Assembly: GCA_023411775.1 (NCBI GenBank)
Contig: JAEYOL010000146.1
Span: forward strand, 1 to 38,739
Direction: 5' to 3'
DNA: 38,739 bases
Source: Bacteroidota bacterium
Lineage (GTDB): Bacteria > Bacteroidota > Bacteroidia > Chitinophagales > Chitinophagaceae
In this document: in pieces, positions 9,063 to 16,296 of the stretch
How the letters are laid out: every line of letters begins with the position of its first letter
Position numbering within the stretch: position 1 is the first letter of the stretch
Made by a program: the position numbers and the translations under genes
Notes under the pieces: generated by a model
The model's database searches: none
The model's input: only the letters and a program-made list of their open reading frames with translations
Told to the model about the DNA's origin: nothing

Positions 9063-10757
9063 TCAATCTTTCAATCGAAAACCAGATTTAATATTAGTCC
9101 CCCTTTTTCTGACACGAGGATCCACTTCATATGCGCAAGGTAATTCTGTCGAATAGCAACGTGGATTCCAGTTATTTAAAATCTTCTCCGGAACATGTAT
9201 GGCGGTATTGTCGATTGTAATGATTTTCGTAGGAGGTTGTGGTAGTAGAAAGGGGGTCCAAAAGTTGAGTTGACTAGTACTTTTGATCTTGAATATAGCA
9301 AAACCTGCAAGAGCCAGCGATAGTATTAATAGGCCTAAAGATGGCCATGAATGTTTAATTTCGACTTTTGTTATGGCAATAAAAAAGTAACTTAAAAGTA
9401 AAATGCCAATTAGTAAACACCCATACACAAAGCGTGGATCGGGCGCAATAACAAACCAGCAGAATATTTGAAAAATAATTATTAAAATAAATACCCTGGC
9501 TAAATAGTTATCGAAAGGTTTTATTTTTCTAATAATAGTATAACCCGTCAGAATGCCAATGATGCCAGGAATAAAAATTATCTTATCATAGGAAAACATA
9601 TATTTAAACCACGATTTTGGCCATTCACCGAGTCCCATACTTGCTGTCGACTCTAAAGGAACAAATCCTGTACTTACCCTATTATAATATTTGATGAAAC
9701 GAAGTAATTCCATTGTGGTCTCCTTGTTAGCTTTCCAGTCTACAGAAAACCAGTCAAAATACATAGATGGATAAAACGCATAGCCGGTAAGTATAACATT
9801 TCGGGCGAGAAAAGGCAATACAAGAAAAAGGGTAAAGATACAACATGCAATAATCAGCTTATTCTCTCTTCGTCTATACATAAGTACTACGGCAAATAGA
9901 CCCAGAAAGAGAATTGGGAAATTGGTAATTCGCACTGTGAAAAGATAAGCAGACCAAATGAACCATTCGGGTAGCAGGGGAAAAATTTTCAATTGTGTTT
10001 CCTGCTTAAATGATTCAGTAAATAGTACGAAAATAATCAGTAGCGTAATATAATCATAGTTGGAAGTGGATACATTACCCCGCAGTAAGGGCCAGGAAAT
10101 TGAACAAATTACCAAAACCACCAATAAAGAGGCAGATAATTTAAGGTTTAGAGCGTGTTTACTGGTTATTGTATTTATTACATAACCGGAAAGCCATAAT
10201 GATAGAACTCCATTTAGAGTAGTATAGTAGTTTAAATTGCCGCTGGAAGGGATAAATAAGGCGATGCTGGTGAACCAGGAAGAGTTGAATCCAAATCTTT
10301 CATGCATATGAACAAGCCCGGGAACGGTGCCATATTCCTTGATCCATTTAATCATTTGTATATGATAACTTTCCGTATCGTCCATCAATGTTGGTCCAGC
10401 ATTCAGAAAAACCAACAACAGCCAAATACATCCGAAACTAAAAAAAAATAGGGATGGTAGGTTGCTTAGTTTGGCGAAGACGTGAGCAACGAAGCGACTA
10501 AAAGGTTTTCGTTTTAAATATAGCAGAAGGCAAAGTATACACAACGCTATGCTTTGAGTGATTAGGTTGATCGGTGCGAAAAGAACAACCAATTGAAAAA
10601 GTGTTGTTGTGAAAATAAGACCGGAGATTAGATAAAATACGATTGGACGGGTTGCAAAATTAGTCGGCTTCCGCATCGATAAAGTCTCATAAAATAGAAA
10701 GCCGGTACACAATGAGACGACCGTAATAATGATATGTGACAGAAAAATAAACAACAT
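9063..10757 (-). CDS. Multi-pass membrane protein, probable GT-C-like glycosyltransferase (paralogue of the 6520-8265 product)
   Basis: A 564-residue integral membrane protein with many predicted transmembrane segments. It shares the architecture of the protein encoded at 6520-8265: DTESYH (D127, Y131, H132), then WIKEYGTVPGLVHMHERFGFNSSW (motif ends at 161), a conserved APDPRFVYG-type stretch near residue 450, and a C-terminal tail with PRCYSTELPC and RGTNIKSGFR. The shared spaced motifs show common descent with much divergence. It follows the family 2 glycosyltransferase by 35 bp on the same strand. The likely role is transfer or polymerisation of lipid-linked sugars at the inner membrane, by analogy with GT-C proteins. 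The family itself is poorly characterised. Confidence 0.6.
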   Translation of the reverse strand: MLFIFLSHIIITVVSLCTGFLFYETLSMRKPTNFATRPIVFYLISGLIFTTTLFQLVVLFAPINLITQSIALCILCLLLYLKRKPFSRFVAHVFAKLSNLPSLFFFSFGCIWLLLVFLNAGPTLMDDTESYHIQMIKWIKEYGTVPGLVHMHERFGFNSSWFTSIALFIPSSGNLNYYTTLNGVLSLWLSGYVINTITSKHALNLKLSASLLVVLVICSISWPLLRGNVSTSNYDYITLLIIFVLFTESFKQETQLKIFPLLPEWFIWSAYLFTVRITNFPILFLGLFAVVLMYRRRENKLIIACCIFTLFLVLPFLARNVILTGYAFYPSMYFDWFSVDWKANKETTMELLRFIKYYNRVSTGFVPLESTASMGLGEWPKSWFKYMFSYDKIIFIPGIIGILTGYTIIRKIKPFDNYLARVFILIIIFQIFCWFVIAPDPRFVYGCLLIGILLLSYFFIAITKVEIKHSWPSLGLLILSLALAGFAIFKIKSTSQLNFWTPFLLPQPPTKIITIDNTAIHVPEKILNNWNPRCYSTELPCAYEVDPRVRKRGTNIKSGFRLKD

Positions 10758-10792
10758 ATTTTGCTAGTTGGGTATCGGAATGAAGAATCCAG

Positions 10793-11515
10793 TTATTTTT
10801 TTGAAAAAATGCTGTACTTTAAAATACAGTACAGTGCTCTTAATCCATCTTTCCATTGTATTTTTTTTCCTTCTGCGTAGCTTCTACCATAATATGAAAT
10901 TCCAACTTCGTAGATACGAATATTTTTGATTTTGCTGATTTTGGCGGTCAATTCTGGTTCGACGCCGAATCGTTTTTCCCGAATCGTAATTTGTTCAAGG
11001 ATTTCACGGCGAAACATTTTGTAACCAGTTTCCATATCCGTAAGGTTGAGCCCGGTAAAAACGTTGGATAGAAATGTGAGGAATTTATTTCCAGCCGAGT
11101 GAAAGAAAAATAGGATTCTGTGAGCTTCACTGCCACGGAAGCGTGAGCCATATACAACATCTGCATGGCCATCCTTAATAGGCTTCAATAGCTTGGTAAA
11201 CTCGGCAGGGTCATATTCAAGGTCAGCATCCTGTATGACAACTATATTTCCAGTAGAATGCTGTAGCGCCGTCTTAATACTTGCCCCTTTGCCGTAGTTC
11301 TTTTCATGCCTGATTAAGATTATACCAGCATCTTTGTTAGCCTTCAAAAACTCGGAAATCACGCCTGAGGAGTTGTCTGTTGAGCCATCATCAACAATAA
11401 CTATTTCCTTTAATGTATTTGGGTCAATTTCAATATCTACCAATTTTCTTAGAATCAAAGAAATATAATGCTCCTCGTTGTAGCACGGTATTAGAATGCT
11501 AAGTTTGTCAGGCAA
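10793..11515 (-). CDS. Family 2 glycosyltransferase (polyprenyl-phosphate sugar transferase/DPM1-like)
   Basis: A 240-residue GT-A enzyme beginning KLSILIPCYNEEHYI. It has VDDGSTDNSS (D42, D43) for nucleotide binding and QDADLEYDP (D96, D98, the DxD metal site), followed by VVYGSRFRG and METGYKMFRREI. This set matches dolichyl/undecaprenyl-phosphate mannose or glucose synthases. It has no C-terminal transmembrane pair, so it is of the soluble DPM1-like type. It would make the lipid-phosphate sugar that the downstream GT-C-like membrane proteins use, which fits the operon order. The start is a TTG at 11515. There is no ATG or GTG nearby in frame, and the TTG lies four codons before the conserved LSILIPCYNE block. 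Confidence 0.83.
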   Translation of the reverse strand: MPDKLSILIPCYNEEHYISLILRKLVDIEIDPNTLKEIVIVDDGSTDNSSGVISEFLKANKDAGIILIRHEKNYGKGASIKTALQHSTGNIVVIQDADLEYDPAEFTKLLKPIKDGHADVVYGSRFRGSEAHRILFFFHSAGNKFLTFLSNVFTGLNLTDMETGYKMFRREILEQITIREKRFGVEPELTAKISKIKNIRIYEVGISYYGRSYAEGKKIQWKDGLRALYCILKYSIFSKK

Positions 11516-11770
11516 GGTATATGGTTTTGTTACGGTAACTTGTCATCTTAATTTTTCAAAATTATTATATCCCACTAAGCCTGCAGCAGTCAGCTGGAAG
11601 ATTGTTTACCAACTGTGAGTCGTAAAATAACGTTTGTAAAAATACGCGTTTGCCTGGTTTTTACGATCTGAGGTCCAAATCATTTACAATAGCAATTTAA
11701 AACCGGCGTTAGAATCCTGGAACCTCATGAAGGTTTTAGTCGAGGCGGGTCCTCGATCCAATATCCAATA
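11516..11770. other. Divergent intergenic region between glycan operon and acyltransferase
   Basis: A 255-bp AT-rich gap separating two divergent transcription units. It contains small hairpins near the plus-strand gene (AACCT/AGGTT around 11721-11735 and TCGAG/CTCGA at 11740-11756). I see no complete TAnnTTTG box for either direction and no coding potential. Confidence 0.4.
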
Positions 11771-12967
11771 ATGAACGAAAACCGACCCCTTCCGGCTGCA
11801 AATTCCGGCAGCAATCAGTCTGTGCCTTACCTTGATGGTGTAAGGGGGCTTGCTATTCTTTTAGTAGCACTCGGTCATTTATTTTATGACTATTATATCT
11901 TTAAGATCGGATGGGTTGGGTTAAACCTTTTTTTCGTGCTTTCCGGTTTTTTGATCACACAACGACTTTTCCACTTTAAGGAGCAATCTATAGTAAATTA
12001 TTTTCGAAATTTCTACGCAAGGAGATTTCTTCGAATTTTCCCACTCTACTATGTGGTGCTGATCTTTTTTCTAATTTTCTTGCCAGGATTGTCAACCCGA
12101 TTTCAGAATTATTTTTCCGAACTCACCACAATTCAATGGTCATACTGGCTTTATACTAGTAATTGGAATATTATTTCAAATGGACTTCCTGAACAATCAC
12201 TTTTCTTTCATTTTTGGTCGTTAGCCGTCGAAGAACAATTTTACCTGGTTTGGCCTATACTTTTCCTGATCTTTTATAACGCACGTTGCCACTATATTTT
12301 AATATTTGGGCTAATATTCGTGTCTATGCTAATGAGAGTAAACACTGCTGAAAGTCTTCATGCATATGTTAGTACGGTTACAGCGGCAGAGCCACTATTA
12401 CTTGGTAGTTTGTTGAGTATTGTTTATCAAAATGGCATATTAAAAAAGGTTGCCAGTTGGATGTTACTAGGCGTGATCTTGTCAATATCAGCACTTGTCT
12501 TGATATTCTGGCAAAATAATGACCTGCATATTACAAATGCACCGCTGATGAAGTATGGTTATTCAGCAATTAATATAATAATGACTTTTCTTATTTGCTA
12601 CCTGCTATTGGGCGGTGGAATTGGTTTGAAATTTCGCCGCTTTTTTACAATGAAATGGCTAAGGTGGTTAGGAAAATACTCTTATGGGATTTATATTTTC
12701 CACTGGATAATTCTGCAAACCGTGATTTTTAAGCTTAATTACCTCATGCTCGACGCCAGGTTTGATGATATGGCTGCATACTTACTGGCCAGAGCTGCCG
12801 GGATTTTAATAACTCTAGTCATAAGTTATTATAGCTATCAGCTTTTTGAGAGATATTTTATAGGACTCAAAAAATACTTTACACAAGATTTCGACTGGAA
12901 GTGGCCATCAATTGGCTTTCCGCTTTTGCAAAAAGGTAAAGGTAAATTTGCACGTAATGAAGGTTAG
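11771..12967 (+). CDS. Acyltransferase 3 family membrane protein (OafA/YrhL-like O-acetyltransferase)
   Basis: A 398-residue multi-pass membrane protein. The N-terminal block reads YLDGVRGLAILLVALGHLF, with the conserved RG and His of acyltransferase-3 enzymes, followed by NLFFVLSGFLI, RRFLRIFPLYY and HFWSLAVEEQFYLVWPI, the signature of the family. About ten hydrophobic segments cover residues 20-365. There is no C-terminal SGNH domain, so it is the short form. These proteins move acyl groups, usually acetyl, across the inner membrane onto surface polysaccharide or lipid A sugars. It is divergent from the glycan operon and probably decorates that glycan. Its stop codon overlaps that of convergent ribE by 4 bp. 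The ATG at 11771 gives the expected family N-terminus. Confidence 0.88.
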   Translation: MNENRPLPAANSGSNQSVPYLDGVRGLAILLVALGHLFYDYYIFKIGWVGLNLFFVLSGFLITQRLFHFKEQSIVNYFRNFYARRFLRIFPLYYVVLIFFLIFLPGLSTRFQNYFSELTTIQWSYWLYTSNWNIISNGLPEQSLFFHFWSLAVEEQFYLVWPILFLIFYNARCHYILIFGLIFVSMLMRVNTAESLHAYVSTVTAAEPLLLGSLLSIVYQNGILKKVASWMLLGVILSISALVLIFWQNNDLHITNAPLMKYGYSAINIIMTFLICYLLLGGGIGLKFRRFFTMKWLRWLGKYSYGIYIFHWIILQTVIFKLNYLMLDARFDDMAAYLLARAAGILITLVISYYSYQLFERYFIGLKKYFTQDFDWKWPSIGFPLLQKGKGKFARNEG

Positions 12968-13548
12968 AGTCGTAAGCTTCTCTGGATATACTTCCCCAAT
13001 ACATCAAACTCTATGTTCAATATATCCCCTTTGTTGATATACTGGAAATTGGTATGCTGGTATGTATATGGTATGATCGCAACAGCAAGACTGTTGTCAG
13101 TTATTCGAAATGCAGTTAGACTTACTCCTTCCAGGCAAACCGAACCTTTTTCAATAACAAGGGTTGCGAAGTCCCGGGGAATTTCGATTTCGAACTCCCA
13201 GCTTCCGTTTTTTTCGACCTTATTGATACATGTACCGGTACCATCCACATGGCCCTGCACAAAATGACCATCGATGCGGTCATTCAGCCTGAGGCAGCGT
13301 TCCAGGTTCACCCAGGTACCGGGGGCCCAGGATCCGAGATTAGTCTTGGAAAGCGTCTCACCAATAGCCGTAACACGGTGCCTGGTGTCGGAAACCTCTT
13401 CTACCGTAAGGCAAACCCCGTTATGACTGACACTCTGGTCCACTTTTAGCTCAGCCGACAGGGAGGATTCAATCCAGAAAATTCGGTTAGAGCCCGAACT
13501 TTGAATATCGGTGACCGTGCCCATCGATTCTATTATCCCGGTAAACAT
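12964..13548 (-). CDS. ribE: Riboflavin synthase, alpha chain
   Basis: A 194-residue protein starting MFTGIIESMGTV, the signature start of riboflavin synthase. It consists of two lumazine-binding repeats (about residues 1-95 and 96-190), with SHNGVCLTV in the first repeat and the matching IEKGSVCLEGVSLTA in the second, and GHFVQGHVDGTG between them. It converts two molecules of 6,7-dimethyl-8-ribityllumazine into riboflavin and a pyrimidinedione. The length is about normal for the family. A TAGTTTTG box ends only 4 nt before the ATG, so the message may be leaderless. No other riboflavin gene is nearby. Confidence 0.95.
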   Translation of the reverse strand: MFTGIIESMGTVTDIQSSGSNRIFWIESSLSAELKVDQSVSHNGVCLTVEEVSDTRHRVTAIGETLSKTNLGSWAPGTWVNLERCLRLNDRIDGHFVQGHVDGTGTCINKVEKNGSWEFEIEIPRDFATLVIEKGSVCLEGVSLTAFRITDNSLAVAIIPYTYQHTNFQYINKGDILNIEFDVLGKYIQRSLRL

Positions 13549-13552
13549 CCTG

Positions 13553-13582
13553 CAAAACTAAGCTTCAGGATATAAACAACAA
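13553..13582 (-). promoter_or_regulatory. Promoter of ribE (TTG-N19-TAGTTTTG)
   Basis: On the minus strand a TTG at 13582-13580 is followed after 19 nt by TAGTTTTG (13560-13553). This fits the Bacteroidota -33/-7 pattern well. The -7 box is so close to the ribE ATG at 13548 that transcription would start at or very near the start codon. Confidence 0.6.
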
Positions 13583-13677
13583 GAAATAAACAACTTGTGA
13601 TGTGGGGGGGCAGAAGTTCCATTTGGGCAAAAAAACAGTGGGGCCGAGTTACATTTCTAATATTTGATAATATTCCT

Positions 13678-13685
13678 TATCTTTG
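13678..13685 (+). promoter_or_regulatory. -7 promoter box of rpsU
   Basis: TATCTTTG matches TAnnTTTG and is followed by GCCG. It lies 36 nt upstream of the rpsU ATG, leaving room for a short leader that contains the Shine-Dalgarno sequence. The -33 position has only TTTC. Confidence 0.6.
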
Positions 13686-13704
13686 CCGTCCTAAAAAACA
13701 TACC

Positions 13705-13712
13705 AGGGAGGT
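13705..13712 (+). promoter_or_regulatory. Strong Shine-Dalgarno sequence of rpsU
   Basis: AGGGAGGT is followed after about 10 nt by the rpsU ATG. Most genes in this window have no such sequence, as is usual for Bacteroidota. Its presence here fits the known situation in this phylum, where bS21 helps hide the anti-Shine-Dalgarno end of 16S rRNA and the bS21 gene itself keeps a strong site. Confidence 0.8.
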
Positions 13713-13721
13713 ATATACATT

Positions 13722-13919
13722 ATGTTAATCATTGATTCAAAGGACTGCGAAAACATCGACAAGGCGCTTAAAAAGTACAAGAAGAAGTTCGAGAAATCGA
13801 AAACCTTGTTGAAATTACGTGAGCTTCAAAGCTTTACCAAACCGTCTGTAAAGCGTCGTGGTGAAGTGCTGAAAGCCATCTATCGCCAGAATATCGTTAG
13901 TGGGAAAATAGAAAAATAA
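13722..13919 (+). CDS. rpsU: 30S ribosomal protein bS21
   Basis: A 65-residue basic protein with the bS21 pattern: IDSKDCENIDKALKKYKKKF at the N-terminus, then KLRELQSFTKPSVKRR, the conserved arginine-rich block. It binds the 3' region of 16S rRNA on the 30S platform. It is preceded by a TAnnTTTG promoter and an unusually strong Shine-Dalgarno site, and followed by a good terminator, so it is monocistronic. In Bacteroidota bS21 takes part in occluding the anti-Shine-Dalgarno sequence, so the strong site here suggests feedback control by the amount of bS21 on ribosomes. Confidence 0.95.
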   Translation: MLIIDSKDCENIDKALKKYKKKFEKSKTLLKLRELQSFTKPSVKRRGEVLKAIYRQNIVSGKIEK

Positions 13920-13946
13920 CCCAGGTTATTTTTATTGCAATATAAT

Positions 13947-13979
13947 TAGCTGCCCCGGTCACGGGGTGGCTATTTTTTT
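13947..13979 (+). terminator. Rho-independent terminator after rpsU
   Basis: An 11-bp stem (TAGCTGCCCCG with CGGGGTGGCTA, including two G-U pairs) with a GTCA loop, followed by a run of seven T. Confidence 0.88.
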
Positions 13980-14006
13980 GTGTAGCTTGTAGTCCTTATC
14001 ACCCGT

Positions 14007-14909
14007 ATGACTGGAAATTATGCAGATAGGATCCGTGAATTTCTCGACTACCTCAAATTTGAAAAGCGGTATTCGGAGCACACGATCATATCCTATGAGA
14101 ACGATATCAGCTCCTTTTTTTCCTTTATGGTGCAAAGCTTTGACGCCCCGCCCATCGGGGAGATCAATCATACCCTGATCCGGAGCTGGCTGGCGGGGCT
14201 GAAAGAAGAGAAATTGGCATCGCGGTCCATCAACAGGAAGATCTCAACGCTACGGTCCTTTTTCAAATACCACCTCAAGCGGGGAAATATTGATGCTGTT
14301 CCTACTGCCAGCCTGGTCACGGCAAAGGTTAGCAGGCGTTTACCGGTTTTTGTGAAAGAGCAGGATACCCAGCAGCTGCTAAAAACCCTTGATACCTCCA
14401 CAGAAGACTGGAAATCCCTGAATGCCCGTATGCTGATCTCGATTTTTTACGCAACCGGTATGCGGCTCAGCGAGTTGATCAACCTCAAAGAAAAGCAGCT
14501 TGACCAGTCAAGGCTGCAGCTGCGTGTTTTGGGTAAAGGCAATAAGGAAAGGATCATCCCGGTGAGCAGGGAACTGTTTGATGATATAAATGAGTACCGG
14601 CGTTTGAAGAAAAAGACCTTTGAAAATGCGGATGACTACTTATTAGTAACTGAAAAAGGCAAGAAACTATACCCCAAATACGCCTGGCTGCTTGTCAACG
14701 ACTACCTCGGCCGCGCCAGTACCTTAAACAAAAAAAGCCCGCACGTTCTGCGGCATACTTTCGCTACCCACCTGATGAATAATGGAGCTGACCTCAACGC
14801 GGTGAAGGAGTTGCTGGGGCATGCCAGCCTGGCTGCAACGCAGGTCTATACACACAACACCATAGAGAAGTTGAAAGATGTGCATAAAAAAGCTCATCCC
14901 AAGTCATAA
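14007..14909 (+). CDS. xerC: Tyrosine recombinase XerC/XerD
   Basis: A 300-residue site-specific recombinase. The N-terminal SAM-like core-binding domain (about 1-95) includes FEKRYSEHTIISYENDISSF. The catalytic domain carries the full set: R153 (TGMRLSEL), the beta-hairpin lysine in VLGKGNKER, H246 and R249 (HVLRHTFATHL), H272 (LGHASL) and the nucleophile Y281 (TQVYTH). Xer proteins resolve chromosome dimers at dif during division. The length and all active-site residues fit a housekeeping Xer rather than a phage integrase. I cannot tell XerC from XerD by eye. It lies between rpsU and hpf, with no att-like repeats around it. Confidence 0.9.
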   Translation: MTGNYADRIREFLDYLKFEKRYSEHTIISYENDISSFFSFMVQSFDAPPIGEINHTLIRSWLAGLKEEKLASRSINRKISTLRSFFKYHLKRGNIDAVPTASLVTAKVSRRLPVFVKEQDTQQLLKTLDTSTEDWKSLNARMLISIFYATGMRLSELINLKEKQLDQSRLQLRVLGKGNKERIIPVSRELFDDINEYRRLKKKTFENADDYLLVTEKGKKLYPKYAWLLVNDYLGRASTLNKKSPHVLRHTFATHLMNNGADLNAVKELLGHASLAATQVYTHNTIEKLKDVHKKAHPKS

Positions 14910-15104
14910 TTGTTATTGGTGACAATAGGGGAGATGAGAATAATATTTCAGGGCCTTTTACAATAAAATTAATAGCGCGAAATGTTTGATTTTCCTGCTT
15001 TTTGATGTAACTTCAACGCAGTACCAACAACTCCATTCTATTGTAATAATTCTACTCTTCTTTAGCTCTTTATTTATTATTTCACCGTTAAAAATGTGAC
15101 GACT

Positions 15105-15404
15105 ATGAATGTAAACATTCAAACTGTTCGGTTTGATGCGGATTCCAGGCTGGTAGCGTATATCAACCGGAAACTTGAAAAGCTAAACACTTTTCATGAC
15201 CGCATCATAAAAGTAAGTGTGTTTCTGAAGCTCGACAATGTAGTTCACAACATTAAAGACAAGATCGCTGAGATCAGGATCCATGTACCACGGCACGAAT
15301 TTTTTGTGAAATCAACCAGTAAATCATTTGAAGAATCATTCGACGATGCATTTGATTCCATCGTCAACCAAATAAAACGAAAAAAACAAAAGCAGGCAGC
15401 TTAA
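15105..15404 (+). CDS. hpf: Ribosome hibernation-promoting factor (HPF/RaiA family, short form)
   Basis: A protein of 99 residues from the ATG at 15105. A GTG three codons upstream is possible, but the family begins MNVNIQTVRF. The fold is beta-alpha-beta-beta-beta-alpha with a conserved DSRLVAYINRKLEKL helix and a VSVFLKLDN strand, and a lysine-rich C-terminal end (KRKKQKQ). It binds the 30S subunit at the decoding region and represses or stores ribosomes in slow growth. It lacks the C-terminal dimerisation domain of long HPF. A strong terminator follows directly, separating it from the tRNA-tuf operon. Confidence 0.9.
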   Translation: MNVNIQTVRFDADSRLVAYINRKLEKLNTFHDRIIKVSVFLKLDNVVHNIKDKIAEIRIHVPRHEFFVKSTSKSFEESFDDAFDSIVNQIKRKKQKQAA

Positions 15405-15415
15405 AAAAAATGTTC

Positions 15416-15439
15416 AAGACCCTTCGGGGTCTTTTTTTT
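15416..15439 (+). terminator. Rho-independent terminator after hpf
   Basis: Stem AAGACCC/GGGTCTT with a TTCG tetraloop and a run of eight T. It ends exactly where the next repeat block starts. Confidence 0.92.
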
Positions 15440-15519
15440 GGATACTGGATACTAGATGCTCGATACTGGCACATTAGCTCCAGCATCCAGTATCCAGTAT
15501 CAAGTATCCAGTATCCAGC
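15440..15519. repeat. Inverted block of short repeated words (GTATCCA type)
   Basis: The left arm (15440-15469) repeats GGATACTGGATACT. The right arm (15480-15519) repeats CCAGTATCCAGTATC and is its imperfect reverse complement, so the block can fold into a long hairpin of about 30 bp. It is not coding and lies between the hpf terminator and the tRNA operon promoter. The words are too short and too degenerate for CRISPR. Confidence 0.75.
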
Positions 15520-15567
15520 CTCTCCTCCCAACTACCTGAAAACAAATAAAAAATTCCTGTTTCAAAA

Positions 15568-15598
15568 TTTTTGCAATTCTTAAATTCCCTTACCTTTG
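15568..15598 (+). promoter_or_regulatory. Promoter of the tRNA-tuf operon
   Basis: TTTTTG (15568-15573), a 17-nt spacer, then TACCTTTG (15591-15598). This is a full match to the Bacteroidota TTTG/TAnnTTTG pattern. It lies about 80 nt upstream of the first tRNA, and no other full promoter match was seen in this gap. Confidence 0.8.
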
Positions 15599-15676
15599 CC
15601 TTCCTAAAATTTTAGGGGTAAGTTCTTTATTATTACATTTTTCTCGGCGATATGCCTTGATAAATAAGGAAAAAGC

Positions 15677-15749
15677 GCCACTTTAGCTCAGCTGGTAGAG
15701 CAACTGATTTGTAATCAGTAGGTCGTTGGTTCGATTCCGACAAGTGGCT
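15677..15749 (+). tRNA. tRNA-Thr(TGT)
   Basis: Acceptor GCCACTT pairs with AAGTGGC. The anticodon arm ACTGA-TTTGTAA-TCAGT gives anticodon TGT, and the T-loop is TTCGATT. No CCA is encoded. First gene of the Thr-Tyr-Gly-Thr-tuf cluster. Confidence 0.96.
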
Positions 15750-15794
15750 CAGCTAGCAGGTCGGGCAAAGGCAGCTTTGTTTTGATCTTGTTTT

Positions 15795-15877
<83 letters not shown>

Positions 15878-15888
15878 CGTTTTATTTT

Positions 15889-15926
15889 GAAAAATGTGGA
15901 GATGTGAAAATGTGATGATGTTTTAA
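15889..15926. repeat. Short-word repeat block (GAAAATGTG type)
   Basis: GATGTG and AAAATGTG words repeat several times between tRNA-Tyr and tRNA-Gly. The same word appears again downstream of rpoC (32697-32746). Confidence 0.55.
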
Positions 15927-16004
15927 ATGACTCCACAACAACAGTTCTTTTTTGAGAAATGAAAGCTTGCAAATACCCAGGCTTTCCGATTTTCAAAATA
16001 ATCA

Positions 16005-16077
16005 GCGGAAGTAGCTCATTTGGTAGAGCGATAGCCTTCCAAGCTATAGGTGGCGAGTTCGAGCCTCGTCTTCCGCT
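16005..16077 (+). tRNA. tRNA-Gly(TCC)
   Basis: Acceptor GCGGAAG pairs with CTTCCGC. The anticodon arm ATAGC-CTTCCAA-GCTAT gives TCC, and the T-loop is TTCGAGC. Confidence 0.96.
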
Positions 16078-16082
16078 CTCAT

Positions 16083-16163
16083 CAGTTGGTAGCCTGCTGT
16101 TGATAGTCTGCAGTTGCTCGGCGGCACTGCCCGGGAACTGCCAACTGTAACTGCCTACTGAAC
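16083..16163. repeat. Inverted block of short repeated words (AACTGCC type)
   Basis: CAGTTGG, GCAGTTG and TCTGCAGTT words on the left and AACTGCCAACTGTAACTGCC on the right are partly reverse-complementary. The block separates tRNA-Gly from the second tRNA-Thr inside the transcribed operon, so it would be part of the precursor RNA. Confidence 0.65.
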
Positions 16164-16167
16164 TATT

Positions 16168-16239
<72 letters not shown>

Positions 16240-16296
16240 CAACGCTTTGTTCAATAACTAAACAAACATTCGAAACACAACTAAAAATCGATAACA

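Noticed and set aside
14007..14909. Phage or island integrase
   Set aside because: Length and motifs fit housekeeping XerC/D, no attachment repeats or phage genes flank it, and it sits between rpsU and hpf.
15959..16150. A 63-codon reading frame covering tRNA-Gly and the following repeat
   Set aside because: It is the sense translation of the tRNA-Gly gene and the repeat block; not a real protein.
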